A stretch of 64,000 nucleotides of DNA from JAHCIE01 sp034431435 (GCA_034431435.1 DAOUDG010000016.1:62001-126000); one strand, 5' to 3'; positions 42,717-53,734 are shown, numbered from the stretch's first letter. Notes: generated by a model from the letters alone, not told the origin. A program made the numbers and translations.

Positions 42717-43946
42717 ATGGAAGGTTCTACCCGGCGGCGAGGACCAGGCGTGGCCTCGCCACGCCCGCGTATCGGCCTGAGCGCGCATCTGCTGTCCCTA
42801 TCGGAGGACTACCGAGGCGCGGGTATCAACCGCTACATCTACGGGCTGCTGACCCACCTACCCGCCGCAGCGCCGCACCTGGCGTTCACGGCCTTTGTGG
42901 CCGACCGCCGCCTGGCCGACGACCCACCGAACGGCCTGGCGCTGGCTTTTCCGCGCTGGCCGACCCAGTCGCGGCGGGCGGCGCGTATCGCCTGGGAACA
43001 GGTCGCCCAGCCGCTGGCCCTACGCCGCGAGGGGGTGGACCTGGTCCACGGCTTGGCCTACGCCCTGCCCGCCCTGCGCGGGGCGCGAAGCGTGGTGACC
43101 GTCCACGACCTGACCGTCTTGCTGTATCCCGAAGCTTTCAACAGGACGAACCGCCTCTACGTGTCCACCATCACCCGCGAGTCCGTCCGCCGCGCGGACG
43201 CCATCATTGCCGACTCCGCCAACACCCGCGCCGACATCATTCGGCTGCTGGGTGTCGCGCCGGACAGGGTCGTCGCTATTCCGCTGGGCATCGATGCCCA
43301 GTACCGTCCCGCTCCCCCCGCCGAGGTCGAGGCGTTGCGGCAGCGGTATGGCTTGCCCCCGCGTTTCATCCTCTATCTCGGCACGCTGGAACCGCGCAAG
43401 AACATCGAGACGCTGGTCAGGGCCTACGCCGCGCTCCGGCGGCAGGACCCTGCCGCGCCCCAGCTGGTCATCGCGGGTGGCGCGGGCTGGCGCTATCAGG
43501 CTGTATTTGAGTTGGTCGAAGCTCTGGGCCTGAAGGACAGGGTTCTCTTCCCCGGCTTTGTGCCCCAGGCCGAGCTACCCACCTGGTACAGTGCGGCCGA
43601 GCTGTTCGTGTATCCCTCGCGGTATGAGGGCTTCGGCCTGCCACCCCTGGAGGCGATGGCCTGCGGCGCGCCGGTCATCACCTCCACCGCTTCATCGCTG
43701 CCAGAGGTCGTCGGCGACGCGGGCATGCAGGTCGAGGCGACGGACGTTGACGCGCTGGCCGAAGCCGTGCGCGGGGCGCTGGCCGACGTTGACCTGCGCG
43801 CCGACCTGCGGGCGCGGGGGCTGGCGCGGGCGGCAACCTTCACCTGGCAGCGCACCGCCCAGGCGACGGCGGCCGTGTACGATGCGGTGCTGGCGGGCCG
43901 CACCCTGCCCCACCGGGCGGCGGCCACGGCGGGGGGCGGCGCGTGA
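42717..43946 (+). CDS. Family 4 glycosyltransferase (exopolysaccharide operon)
   Basis: A 409-residue GT-B enzyme. IGLSAHLLSLSEDYRGAGIN starts the acceptor domain; SVVTVHDLTVLLYPEAFNRT follows. The donor domain shows RFILYLGTLEPRKNIETLVR (the P-R-K-N loop), RVLFPGFVPQAELPTWYSAA and LFVYPSRYEGFGLPPLEAMA with the donor E-x(7)-E. It overlaps the next gene by 4 nt (GTGA). ATG 42717 is only ~5 nt from the predicted transcription start; GTG 42750 after GAGGACCAGGC is an alternative that removes an Arg-rich leader of 11 residues. It probably adds the next sugar after the phosphoglycosyl transferase partner. Confidence 0.92.
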   Translation: MEGSTRRRGPGVASPRPRIGLSAHLLSLSEDYRGAGINRYIYGLLTHLPAAAPHLAFTAFVADRRLADDPPNGLALAFPRWPTQSRRAARIAWEQVAQPLALRREGVDLVHGLAYALPALRGARSVVTVHDLTVLLYPEAFNRTNRLYVSTITRESVRRADAIIADSANTRADIIRLLGVAPDRVVAIPLGIDAQYRPAPPAEVEALRQRYGLPPRFILYLGTLEPRKNIETLVRAYAALRRQDPAAPQLVIAGGAGWRYQAVFELVEALGLKDRVLFPGFVPQAELPTWYSAAELFVYPSRYEGFGLPPLEAMACGAPVITSTASSLPEVVGDAGMQVEATDVDALAEAVRGALADVDLRADLRARGLARAATFTWQRTAQATAAVYDAVLAGRTLPHRAAATAGGGA

Positions 43947-45370
43947 ACCCCGACTTTCGCCGCCGCTGGAAGGTCGCCACTGTCATCGGCGACGCGATTC
44001 TGATTCTGGTAGGCTTTGCCCTGGCCTACTGGCTGCGCTACCACGTCCAATGGATTGAGCCGGTCGATGAGGCGAACTTCGTCGAGTTCAGCGCGTACTA
44101 TGGGTCGGCGCTGCTGCTGCTGGTCATTCTGCTGCTGGCCTACAAGATCGAGGGCCTGTACGACCAGCGCCGCACCGCGTCCTGGCTGGACTCGGTCTAT
44201 CTCATCTTCAGCGGAACCGTGGTGGGTGTCGCCGCCCTCATCGTCTGGTACTTCTCCTCGCGCCCCCTGGCCGTCTCGCGCCTCATGCTCCTCTACGCCG
44301 CCGTCATCATCGTCGTGCTTGTCTCCCTCAGCCGCCTGGTAGGGGGGGCGATCCGCCGCTCGCTACACCGGCGCGGCGTCGCCACCGACCGCCTGCTCAT
44401 CGTTGGGGCGGGCGAGGTCGGCCGCGCCATCATGGGCAACATCGTCGCCCAGCCGGGCCTGGGCTATCAGGTCATCGGTTACGTCGACGATGACCCCGAG
44501 AAGGCCGGCGGCTCCATCGGCCGCTTCCCATCCCTCGGCACGATTGCCGATACAACTGGCGTGCTTAGGGATTACCAGATTGACGACGTGATTATCACCC
44601 TGCCCTGGTACGCCCGCGATAGCATCCACCGCGTACTGGAAGCGTGTGAGAGGATGGGCGTCCGGACGCGCATCGTGCCCGACATGTTTCAGATGCGCCT
44701 GAACCAGGTGCACATTGAGACCATCAACGGCATCCCGCTCATTGGCGTCCGCGACACCAACATTCGCGGCTGGAATCGCGCCGTCAAGCGCGGCCTGGAC
44801 GTGGCGCTGGCCTCGCTGGCCGTCCTCGTCACCTCACCCATCATGGCGCTCGTCGCAGCCGCCATCAAGCTCGACTCGCCGGGGCCGGTCCTGTATCGAC
44901 AGACACGGGTGGGCATGAATGGCCACGAATTCACGGTCTACAAGTTCCGCTCGATGCGTGTTGACGCCGACCAGGAGCTTGTCAAGCTCCAGGCTCACAA
45001 CGAGGCCAGCGGACCCCTGTTCAAGATGCGCGACGACCCGCGCCGCACCCGCGTCGGCCGCTTCCTGCGCCGCACCAGCCTGGATGAGCTGCCCCAGTTC
45101 TTCAATGTCCTGCTGGGCGACATGAGCCTGGTCGGCCCACGCCCCCCCGTGCCCAACGAAGTTGAGCAGTACGACGACTGGCATCGGCGGCGGCTCGAAG
45201 TGGCGCCCGGCATCACCGGCCTGTGGCAGGTGAGCGGCCGCAGCAACCTGACCTTCGACGAGATGGTTATGCTGGACCTGTACTACGCGGAGAACTGGTC
45301 GCTGGGCCTGGACATGAAGATTCTGCTGCGCACCATCCCCACCGTCCTCCTGGGCGATGGCGCGTACTGA
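43943..45370 (+). CDS. Polyprenyl-phosphate sugar phosphotransferase (WcaJ/WbaP-like)
   Basis: A 475-residue membrane enzyme that loads sugar-1-phosphate onto undecaprenyl phosphate, the first step of exopolysaccharide repeat assembly. The first ~150 residues hold four hydrophobic helices; a CoA-binding/Rossmann-like domain follows (DRLLIVGAGEVGRAIMGNIV, YQVIGYVDDDPEKAGGSIGR). The catalytic domain starts at VKRGLDVALASLAVLVTSPI, then YKFRSMRVDAD, RVGRFLRRTSLDELPQFFNV with the Asp-Glu pair, and MSLVGPRPP with PGITGLWQVSGR. Start is GTG 43943, overlapping the upstream TGA. With the glycosyltransferase it makes a minimal operon; flippase and polymerase genes are not in the window. Confidence 0.95.
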   Translation: MNPDFRRRWKVATVIGDAILILVGFALAYWLRYHVQWIEPVDEANFVEFSAYYGSALLLLVILLLAYKIEGLYDQRRTASWLDSVYLIFSGTVVGVAALIVWYFSSRPLAVSRLMLLYAAVIIVVLVSLSRLVGGAIRRSLHRRGVATDRLLIVGAGEVGRAIMGNIVAQPGLGYQVIGYVDDDPEKAGGSIGRFPSLGTIADTTGVLRDYQIDDVIITLPWYARDSIHRVLEACERMGVRTRIVPDMFQMRLNQVHIETINGIPLIGVRDTNIRGWNRAVKRGLDVALASLAVLVTSPIMALVAAAIKLDSPGPVLYRQTRVGMNGHEFTVYKFRSMRVDADQELVKLQAHNEASGPLFKMRDDPRRTRVGRFLRRTSLDELPQFFNVLLGDMSLVGPRPPVPNEVEQYDDWHRRRLEVAPGITGLWQVSGRSNLTFDEMVMLDLYYAENWSLGLDMKILLRTIPTVLLGDGAY

Positions 45371-45418
45371 CGTAAGACTCCTCGCCTGTCGCGGCTCAAA
45401 CAAGCAGCAGAATGGGGC

Positions 45419-45441
45419 GCCGTCGGCCGCGGGCCGGCGGC
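45419..45441 (+). terminator. Terminator of the exopolysaccharide operon
   Basis: GCCGTCGGCC (45419-45428) pairs with GGCCGGCGGC (45432-45441) across a 3-nt loop, one T-G pair; TTTT follows 7 nt later. Confidence 0.55.
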
Positions 45442-45465
45442 TAGCATGTTTTGAGGGTACAAGCC

Positions 45466-45762
45466 GTGCCAACGTACGTTTACGAATGCAAGACGTGTGG
45501 CGAGTTCGAGAAGTGGCAGTCGTTCAGTGAGAATGCGCTGGCGGTCTGTCCCACCTGTGGGGGGGCGGTCCGCCGACTGATCACACCCGCGCCCATCGTG
45601 TTCAAGGGATCGGGCTGGTACAGCACCGACAAGGCAGGCAGTTCGTCCAAGACCGTGGGAACAAGCGGCGAGAAGAAGAGCGATACCGTAGCCACCAACG
45701 GCGCCGAGAAGAAGAGCGAGACGCCCGCGGCCAGCGAGGCTCCAGCGCCCGCGAGCGAGTGA
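45466..45762 (+). CDS. FmdB-type zinc ribbon protein with low-complexity tail
   Basis: A 98-residue protein starting at GTG (PTYVYECKTCGEFEKWQSFS), the classic FmdB/CxxC-CxxC regulatory zinc ribbon, with the second pair in VCPTCGGAVRRLITPAPIVF and the family's FKGSGWYSTD end. The last ~40 residues are Ser/Lys/Glu/Ala/Pro-rich and repetitive (EKKSDTV, EKKSETP). Such ribbons are usually of unknown function though the name comes from formamidase operons. GAGGG is 8 nt before the GTG; a TTG at 45451 is in frame. No adjacent gene suggests a partner. Confidence 0.9.
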   Translation: MPTYVYECKTCGEFEKWQSFSENALAVCPTCGGAVRRLITPAPIVFKGSGWYSTDKAGSSSKTVGTSGEKKSDTVATNGAEKKSETPAASEAPAPASE

Positions 45763-45806
45763 CGTTGACAGGCCGCGCCGGATAGCCATCACCCACCGCA
45801 AGCGAA

Positions 45807-45830
45807 GCGCGGGATGTGACCATCCCGCGC
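45807..45830. terminator. Hairpin between convergent fmdB-like and unknown genes
   Basis: GCGCGGGATG (45807-45816) pairs with CATCCCGCGC (45821-45830) across TGAC. It lies between two converging genes and could end both. Confidence 0.55.
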
Positions 45831-45861
45831 GAGCCTATCCATTCTGCCTCGTCTGTCGCCC

Positions 45862-46158
45862 CTAGACCACCGTGTCGAGGGGCACGATCTTGAAGCGGAA
45901 GTTGGTCACAAACTCGCCCAACTGCTCGTGGAGGCTGCGCCACTCGCGCGTGTTCATGATGCGTAGCGCCGTGGGCCGGTCCTCGGCCGCCCAGCCAATG
46001 CTCATCTGCGGCACATCCTGACCATACAGGGTTGACCAGATATCGATCAGCCGCATGTCCAGCCGCACCATGCGCGGGATGAACGTCTTGGCGACAAACT
46101 CAATGTGAGGCTCTTCCTTGCCTGGCCGGACATCCCAAGTCATCAGCAGTTTGACCAT
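45862..46158 (-). CDS. Small protein of unknown function, possibly dimeric alpha/beta barrel
   Basis: A 98-residue protein, MVKLLMTWDVRPGKEEPHIE at the start and FVTNFRFKIVPLDTVV at the end. The pattern of a first strand ending in W-x-V-x-P-G-K, a long helix, and later short strands recalls dimeric alpha/beta-barrel (ABM/NIPSNAP-like) proteins, but no family motif is secure. It is conserved in form as a complete start-to-stop frame with an AGGATAGG region upstream, and it converges with the FmdB gene. No function is proposed. Confidence 0.65.
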   Translation of the reverse strand: MVKLLMTWDVRPGKEEPHIEFVAKTFIPRMVRLDMRLIDIWSTLYGQDVPQMSIGWAAEDRPTALRIMNTREWRSLHEQLGEFVTNFRFKIVPLDTVV

Positions 46159-46277
46159 AGCCTATCCTCGTGGCGGGCGGCCCGACTGGCGACCGCCGGG
46201 GAAATGATAATCTGTTCCCGGTGATTATGCAAACGATTGTCATGCGAAGGACGGATGATGCGGCGGCAGACGGCTGA

Positions 46278-46306
46278 TTGACAGCCGCTCGGCCTGGGTG
46301 TACAAT
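46278..46306 (+). promoter_or_regulatory. Consensus promoter of the valS T-box leader
   Basis: TTGACA (46278-46283) and TACAAT (46301-46306) are 17 bp apart. The predicted start is near 46313, which begins the T-box leader. Confidence 0.8.
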
Positions 46307-46312
46307 ACGTGG

Positions 46313-46594
46313 CAAGCTAATAGCGCAGGACTGGGAACAGGAGGAGTACGCGTCGCCTGCCCGCTAGAGAAGGAGGGCCACCGGCTGGAAGCCCGCCACG
46401 GGAAGGGACGCCGAAGGTCGCCTGGGAGTCGGTGGACTGAAGCGGGCGCGCGCCGTGGGTAAGTCCACCCGGGTCAGCCCGTTATCGCTTCGAGCGCTCG
46501 GCGACGAGGGCGGCCCACCGGCCGCGCCGCCGGGAAGCAAGGTGGTACCACGCGAGGTTTCAGCCCCTCTCGTCCTTGAGACGAGGGGGGTTTT
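46313..46594 (+). promoter_or_regulatory. T-box riboswitch controlling valS
   Basis: A ~280-nt leader ends in the T-box core AAGGTGGTACCACGCG (46539-46554), which pairs with the uncharged tRNA acceptor end, directly followed by a terminator. The upstream part is consistent with stem I: GGAGTACG near 46350, CTAGAGAAGGAGGG and GGCTGGAAGCC further on. Two GTC valine codons lie in the right region (46417-46419 and 46428-46430) and either may be the specifier. When uncharged tRNA-Val binds, the antiterminator forms and valS is transcribed. T-box type is sure; specifier assignment is not. Confidence 0.92.
46564..46594 (+). terminator. T-box intrinsic terminator
   Basis: CCCCTCTCGTC (46564-46574) pairs with GACGAGGGGGG (46580-46590), 11 bp with one T-G pair, 5-nt loop, then TTTT. 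It competes with the T-box antiterminator. Confidence 0.9.
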
Positions 46595-46677
46595 GTATTT
46601 CGACCACTGACGAAGGACGACTGGGCCGCGCGCCGCTGGCCCTTCACCCCGAGCCCCGGGTCGAACCAGGAGGCTGT

Positions 46678-49410
<2,733 letters not shown>

Positions 49411-49464
49411 CGACATCGGGCTGGGCGCGAGTCTGCTGTGCTGTTTGCGCGCTGAGGTCACGAA

Positions 49465-49522
49465 GCCCACCCAGGACACGGAGCGGAGAACCGAACTTCA
49501 TCGCCTTGTGTCCTGGGTGGGC
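49465..49522. repeat. 15-bp perfect inverted repeat in the valS-ppk2 intergenic region
   Basis: GCCCACCCAGGACAC (49465-49479) is exactly complementary to GTGTCCTGGGTGGGC (49508-49522) with a 28-nt loop. It could be a valS terminator-type structure, a small-RNA hairpin or a miniature repeat. The rest of the 289-bp gap holds a promoter at its right end and no gene. Confidence 0.5.
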
Positions 49523-49577
49523 CTGGTGCGTTTTCTGGTTGGCATGCACCCGACATCTCGCGCCTGGAGAGTCTCGG

Positions 49578-49607
49578 TTGCCAGCCCAGCCTGTTCTATG
49601 GTATAGT
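49578..49607 (+). promoter_or_regulatory. Promoter of the ppk2-ppk1 operon
   Basis: TTGCCA (49578-49583) and TATAGT (49602-49607) are 18 bp apart, ~90 nt before the ppk2 start. Confidence 0.5.
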
Positions 49608-49699
49608 GTCTATCAGGATGGACATCGCGCTATGATATGATGAAGCTCAGACGCTTCCGCGCCTGCCGAGTCTCGCTCTTCTATACCCGGAGGTGAGCC

Positions 49700-50728
49700 A
49701 TGTCGAAACGCAGCAAGGCCAAGCCGCACGACGCGAACGGCGCGCCCGGCCACACCGACGGCGCAGCGAAGGAGAAACCTGTCCCCAACGCCGCCGCGTC
49801 GCCCCTGACACCCCCTTCAGCAGCGGCATCCTCGCTGCCCGCGTCGCCGCCACCCGCTACTCCGCCCACCCACTCGCCTGACACCCGCACCCGGCGCGGC
49901 AAGAAGGGCGCGTCCGCCCGCCAGGTCGGCCACGACCCCGACCGCCGCCGGGAGAAGCTCGACAACCGCGCCTACGCGCGTGAGCTGGCGCGGCTGCAAG
50001 TCGAGCTGGTCAAGCTCCAGGAGTGGGTCAAGTACCAGGGCCTCAGAGTCGTGGTACTCTTTGAGGGCCGCGACGCAGCGGGCAAGGGCGGCGCCATCAA
50101 GCGCATCACCGAGACCCTCAACCCGCGTTACTGCCGCATCGCCGCCCTACCTGCGCCCACCGACCGCGAGAAGACGCAATGGTACTTCCAGCGCTACATC
50201 ACCCATCTGCCCGCCGCGGGCGAGATGGTTCTCTTCGACCGCAGCTGGTACAACCGCGCCGGGGTCGAGCGGGTGATGGGCTTCTGCAGCGACGAGGAAT
50301 ACTGGGAGTTCCTGCGCTCGTGTCCAGAGTTCGAGCGGATGCTCATTCGTTCCGGCATCATCCTCATCAAGTACTGGTTCTCAGTCAGCGACGAGGAGCA
50401 AGAGCGACGCTTCCAGGACCGTATCGATGACCCCACCAAACGCTGGAAGCTCAGCCCGATGGATATGGAGTCGCGCGCCCGCTGGGTCGAATACTCCAAG
50501 GCCAAAGACACCATGTTCGCCTATACTGACACCAAGCAGTCGCCGTGGTTCGTGGTCGACGCCGACGACAAGAAACGCGCGCGCCTCAACTGCATCGCCC
50601 ACCTGCTAACCTTGATCCCCTACGAAGACCTGACGCCGCCGCCCCTGGCCCTCCCGCCCCGCCAGCAGGACAAGGGCTACGTGCGGCCCCCCATCAACGA
50701 ACAAAGTTGGGTGCCGGACATCCTCTAG
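49700..50728 (+). CDS. ppk2: Polyphosphate kinase 2
   Basis: A 342-residue PPK2 that transfers phosphate between polyphosphate and nucleoside di- or monophosphates. Walker A is LFEGRDAAGKGGAIKRITET (~121), Walker B FDRSWYNRAGVERVMGF (~177, D-R-S-W-Y-N), and the lid has RIDDPTKRWKLSPMD. The N-terminal ~80 residues are Pro/Ala-rich and disordered, absent from most PPK2. The single-domain form and KRWKLSPMD place it in the class I (NDP-phosphorylating) group by pattern; class needs testing. ppk1 starts 24 nt later. GGAGG is 6 nt before the ATG. Confidence 0.95.
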   Translation: MSKRSKAKPHDANGAPGHTDGAAKEKPVPNAAASPLTPPSAAASSLPASPPPATPPTHSPDTRTRRGKKGASARQVGHDPDRRREKLDNRAYARELARLQVELVKLQEWVKYQGLRVVVLFEGRDAAGKGGAIKRITETLNPRYCRIAALPAPTDREKTQWYFQRYITHLPAAGEMVLFDRSWYNRAGVERVMGFCSDEEYWEFLRSCPEFERMLIRSGIILIKYWFSVSDEEQERRFQDRIDDPTKRWKLSPMDMESRARWVEYSKAKDTMFAYTDTKQSPWFVVDADDKKRARLNCIAHLLTLIPYEDLTPPPLALPPRQQDKGYVRPPINEQSWVPDIL

Positions 50729-50752
50729 CCTGTCCGGCCCAGGAGCGCCAGC

Positions 50753-52957
50753 ATGGCCCGCAATCGACGCCGCGACAAGCATAACGGGCGAGAGCCAGAA
50801 CTCCGAACCGTCGTCGTGTCCCGCAACGGGCGCAAGAAAGACCCACCCGTGCCGTCGGACGCGGCGCGCTACGTCAACCGTGAGCTGAGTCTCATCGACT
50901 TCTCACGGCGCGTGTTGGAGGAGGCCGAGGATACGCGCAACCCGCTGCTGGAGCGGGTCAAGTTTCTCGCCATCGTCAGCTCCAACCTGGCCGAAGTCTT
51001 CATGGTGCGGGTTGCGGGCCTCAAGCAGCAAATCGAGGCCGGTGTCACCGAGCGCTCGATGGACGGCCTCACGCCGGCCGAGCAACTCATCGCCGTGCGT
51101 GAGGCCGCCTGGCAACTGATGGTCGACACGCGCCGCGCCTACCAGGCGTTGTTGCCCCAGCTCAACGCCGCCGGCATCCACATTCTCACCTACGCTGAGT
51201 TGAATGATGAGCAGCGCGCCGCGGCCGACGCCTATTTCCAGGAAATCGTCTTCCCGGTTCTGACCCCGCTCGCGAATGATCCCGGCCGCCCCTTTCCTCA
51301 CATCTCCAACATGAGCCTGAGCCTGGCCATCATGATCCGCGACCAGGCGGGGGTAGAGCGTTTCGCCCGCATCAAAGTCCCCAACACCCTGCCGCGCCTG
51401 CTGGAGGTCCCGGCCGCGGACCCCAGCCCCACCCAACATACCTTCGTGTGGCTGGAGCACGTGATCGCCGCCAACATGGGCATCCTCTTCCCCGGTATGG
51501 AGGTCGTCGAATCCCACCCCTTCCGCACCACCCGCGATGCCGAGATGGTGATCCAGGAGTTGGAGGCGGAAGACCTGTTGGACACCGTGGAGCGTGGCGT
51601 CCGCCAGCGGCGCTTCGGCTCGGTAGTTCGCCTCACCATCGAGCCGTTCATGCCGAGCTACATCCGCGAGATTCTGGTCGAGAACATGGACATCGACCCC
51701 GGCGACATCTACACTCTGGATCCGCCGCTGGGCATCAGTGACCTGATGGTGTTGGCCCGCGTCGACCGCCCCGACTTGAAATTCAAGCCCTTCACCCCTG
51801 CCATCCCGCCGGTCGTCGAGGACGAGGCCGACATCTTCACCGCCATTCGGCAGCAGGACATCATCCTCCATCACCCCTACGACTCCTTCGAGCCGGTGGT
51901 CGAGCTGATCGACACGGCCGCCCATGACCCCAACGTGCTGGCCATCAAGATGACGCTGTATCGGGTGGGGCGGAATGCGCCTGTCGTGCGCGCGCTGCTC
52001 GATGCGGCGCGCAACGGCAAGCAGGTGGCCGTGCTGGTGGAACTGAAAGCCCGTTTCGACGAGGAGAGCAACATCGAGTGGGCAAGGCAACTGGAGAGTG
52101 AGGGCGTCCACGTCATCTATGGCCTGGTCGGCCTCAAGACTCACTCGAAGATAGCCCTGGTAGTGCGCAAGGAAGGCGACCGCCTGCGCCGCTATGTTCA
52201 CCTCTCGACAGGCAACTACAACGCCGTCAGCGCCCAGCTCTATACCGACCTCGGCCTGCTGACCGACGACGAGGCGATGGGGGCCGACGCCTCCGACCTG
52301 TTCAACTATCTGACCGGTTACTCGGCCAAGCGCGACTATCGCCGCTTCGTCGTCGCCCCTGTCAACATGCGCTCGCAACTCACCACGCTTATCGAGCGCG
52401 AGATTCAGCGCCAGCAGGAGGGCCAGGTCGGGTATCTCATCTTCAAGACCAACTCCCTCGTCGACAAGGATATGATCAACCTGCTCTACCGCGCCTCCCA
52501 GGCGGGCGTCAAGATCGACCTGCTGGTGCGCGGTATGTGCTCGCTGCGCCCCGGCGTACCCGGTCTCAGCGACAACATCCGCATTCTCAGCATCCTGGGC
52601 CGCTTTCTGGAGCACAGCCGCATCTACTACTTCAGCAACGGTGGCCAGGAGGAAATCTATCTCGGCAGCGCCGACATGCGCACTCGCAACCTCGACCGCC
52701 GTGTCGAGATTCTCTTCCCCATTTGCGACGCTGCCAATGTGCGTTACCTGCGCGACGTGGTGTTGGCCGCGTATCTGGCAGACACCGCCAAGGTGCGCCT
52801 GATGCAGCCCGATGCCACCTACACGCGGCGGCTGCCCGCCCCCGGCGAGGCCGAGTTCAACGCCCAGGAGTGGTTCATCCAGACCCGCGATTGGCGCGAC
52901 CACGACACGCTGCCTGCCCCGCCCGTCGCATCGTCGCAGCCTACCTCAACCGGCTAG
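50753..52957 (+). CDS. ppk1: Polyphosphate kinase 1
   Basis: A 734-residue PPK1 that makes polyphosphate from ATP. The N-terminal domain reads YVNRELSLIDFSRRVLEEAE, then NPLLERVKFLAIVSSNLAEV and FMVRVAGLKQQ. The catalytic histidine is in GLVGLKTHSKIALVVRKEG (~462), the second domain's ligand set in RYVHLSTGNYNAVSAQLYTD and IYLGSADMRTRNLDRRVEIL. The first ~45 residues are a basic, poorly conserved leader. Directly after ppk2, so polymer synthesis and use are coexpressed. An 18-bp hairpin follows the stop. Confidence 0.97.
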   Translation: MARNRRRDKHNGREPELRTVVVSRNGRKKDPPVPSDAARYVNRELSLIDFSRRVLEEAEDTRNPLLERVKFLAIVSSNLAEVFMVRVAGLKQQIEAGVTERSMDGLTPAEQLIAVREAAWQLMVDTRRAYQALLPQLNAAGIHILTYAELNDEQRAAADAYFQEIVFPVLTPLANDPGRPFPHISNMSLSLAIMIRDQAGVERFARIKVPNTLPRLLEVPAADPSPTQHTFVWLEHVIAANMGILFPGMEVVESHPFRTTRDAEMVIQELEAEDLLDTVERGVRQRRFGSVVRLTIEPFMPSYIREILVENMDIDPGDIYTLDPPLGISDLMVLARVDRPDLKFKPFTPAIPPVVEDEADIFTAIRQQDIILHHPYDSFEPVVELIDTAAHDPNVLAIKMTLYRVGRNAPVVRALLDAARNGKQVAVLVELKARFDEESNIEWARQLESEGVHVIYGLVGLKTHSKIALVVRKEGDRLRRYVHLSTGNYNAVSAQLYTDLGLLTDDEAMGADASDLFNYLTGYSAKRDYRRFVVAPVNMRSQLTTLIEREIQRQQEGQVGYLIFKTNSLVDKDMINLLYRASQAGVKIDLLVRGMCSLRPGVPGLSDNIRILSILGRFLEHSRIYYFSNGGQEEIYLGSADMRTRNLDRRVEILFPICDAANVRYLRDVVLAAYLADTAKVRLMQPDATYTRRLPAPGEAEFNAQEWFIQTRDWRDHDTLPAPPVASSQPTSTG

Positions 52958-52971
52958 CGGAGAACGCACAC

Positions 52972-53012
52972 AGCGCCAGGCGGAACATCGTTGGGATGTT
53001 CCGCCTGGCGCT
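52972..53012 (+). terminator. 18-bp perfect hairpin ending the ppk operon
   Basis: 52972-52989 and 52995-53012 are perfectly complementary over 18 bp with a 5-nt GTTGG loop, 14 nt after the ppk1 stop. The T-run is weak (TTGCCTT). Between here and 53106 I see nothing else. Confidence 0.7.
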
Positions 53013-53105
53013 TGCCTTGCCTGTCGGAGCGGGCGCCGCCGTGGTGACGGCGGCGGAGGCAGCCTCCGCTGCGGTCGACTGCGCGAAGGCGGGTCGACTT
53101 CCTTA

Positions 53106-53240
53106 CTAGACGATGGCGCGCCGGCGCAGGAAGGCCATCACCGCCAGGATCGCGCCCCCGATGATCAGCACCCAGCCAATGATGGTGGTAACCGTGCTGA
53201 CGACGGCTGGTCCCTGGAACAACACGTACAGCGCAGCCAC
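53106..53240 (-). CDS. Small single-helix membrane protein, hypothetical
   Basis: A 44-residue frame from GTG 53240: VAALYVLFQGPAVVSTVTTI, then IGWVLIIGGAILAVMAFLRRRAIV. It has one strong hydrophobic helix and a basic C-terminal tail (R-R-R), as expected for a small membrane protein with a cytoplasmic tail. GGAGG lies just before the GTG, at a spacing too short to be ideal, and no ATG exists. The frame is the same as, and ~43 nt downstream of, the gene at 53283-53573. Coding is plausible from composition but not proven. Confidence 0.4.
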   Translation of the reverse strand: MAALYVLFQGPAVVSTVTTIIGWVLIIGGAILAVMAFLRRRAIV

Positions 53241-53282
53241 GCCTCCGTACTTTAGATAGTCTAGATAGTCTCGGCCCGTGCG

Positions 53283-53573
53283 TCAGGGGTTAGCCCCGCT
53301 CGTGTTCATCCCCGATGGCGCGGCCTCGGCCGCCCTGTAGACGGACAAGAGCGGCAGGCCCACGCCGTGAAGCTCATTGAGCATCGCGATGAGGTCATTC
53401 TGGTGGGTGATCTGCAGCAGGAGCGTCGTCACGGGCCGCCCATCCGCGTCATAGCCAATAGCGACCTCGACCACGTGGGGGAGCGAGAGCCAATCCGGCG
53501 ACAGGTGCGACTCGACACTGACGCGATAGGAGCGCGGTAAGGAGGTAATTGGCGTATCCCCGTCGCAATGCAT
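53283..53573 (-). CDS. Small protein of unknown function
   Basis: A 96-residue protein from ATG 53573 (MHCDGDTPITSLPRSYRVSV ... LSVYRAAEAAPSG). The middle reads EVAIGYDADGRPVTTLLLQI then THQNDLIAMLNELHGVGLPL, an alternating strand and helix pattern that could be an ACT- or ferredoxin-like fold, but no family motif is certain. GAGG with 5-nt spacing decides the start; the open frame extends much further upstream across the phosphatase gene but there it is only an out-of-frame shadow. Its position after the phosphatase gene, same strand, suggests one operon. Confidence 0.65.
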   Translation of the reverse strand: MHCDGDTPITSLPRSYRVSVESHLSPDWLSLPHVVEVAIGYDADGRPVTTLLLQITHQNDLIAMLNELHGVGLPLLSVYRAAEAAPSGMNTSGANP

Positions 53574-53734
53574 GGCTGCCTCACGACCCAGGCCATTCCA
53601 CAGCTCGTCCTCCAAGAGTGTACCAGAAAACAGGGCGCCACGCCCGGTACATGCCGCCGACATGTGTACCACTGTGTACCGGCCAGGAACGCCGAGCGGC
53701 TGCCGAGGCTCGCGTCGTGGCGCCCGTGGCGCGG

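Noticed and set aside
50903..52903. A ~666-codon minus-strand frame opposite ppk1
   Set aside because: Antisense shadow of a well-conserved gene with no recognisable domain.
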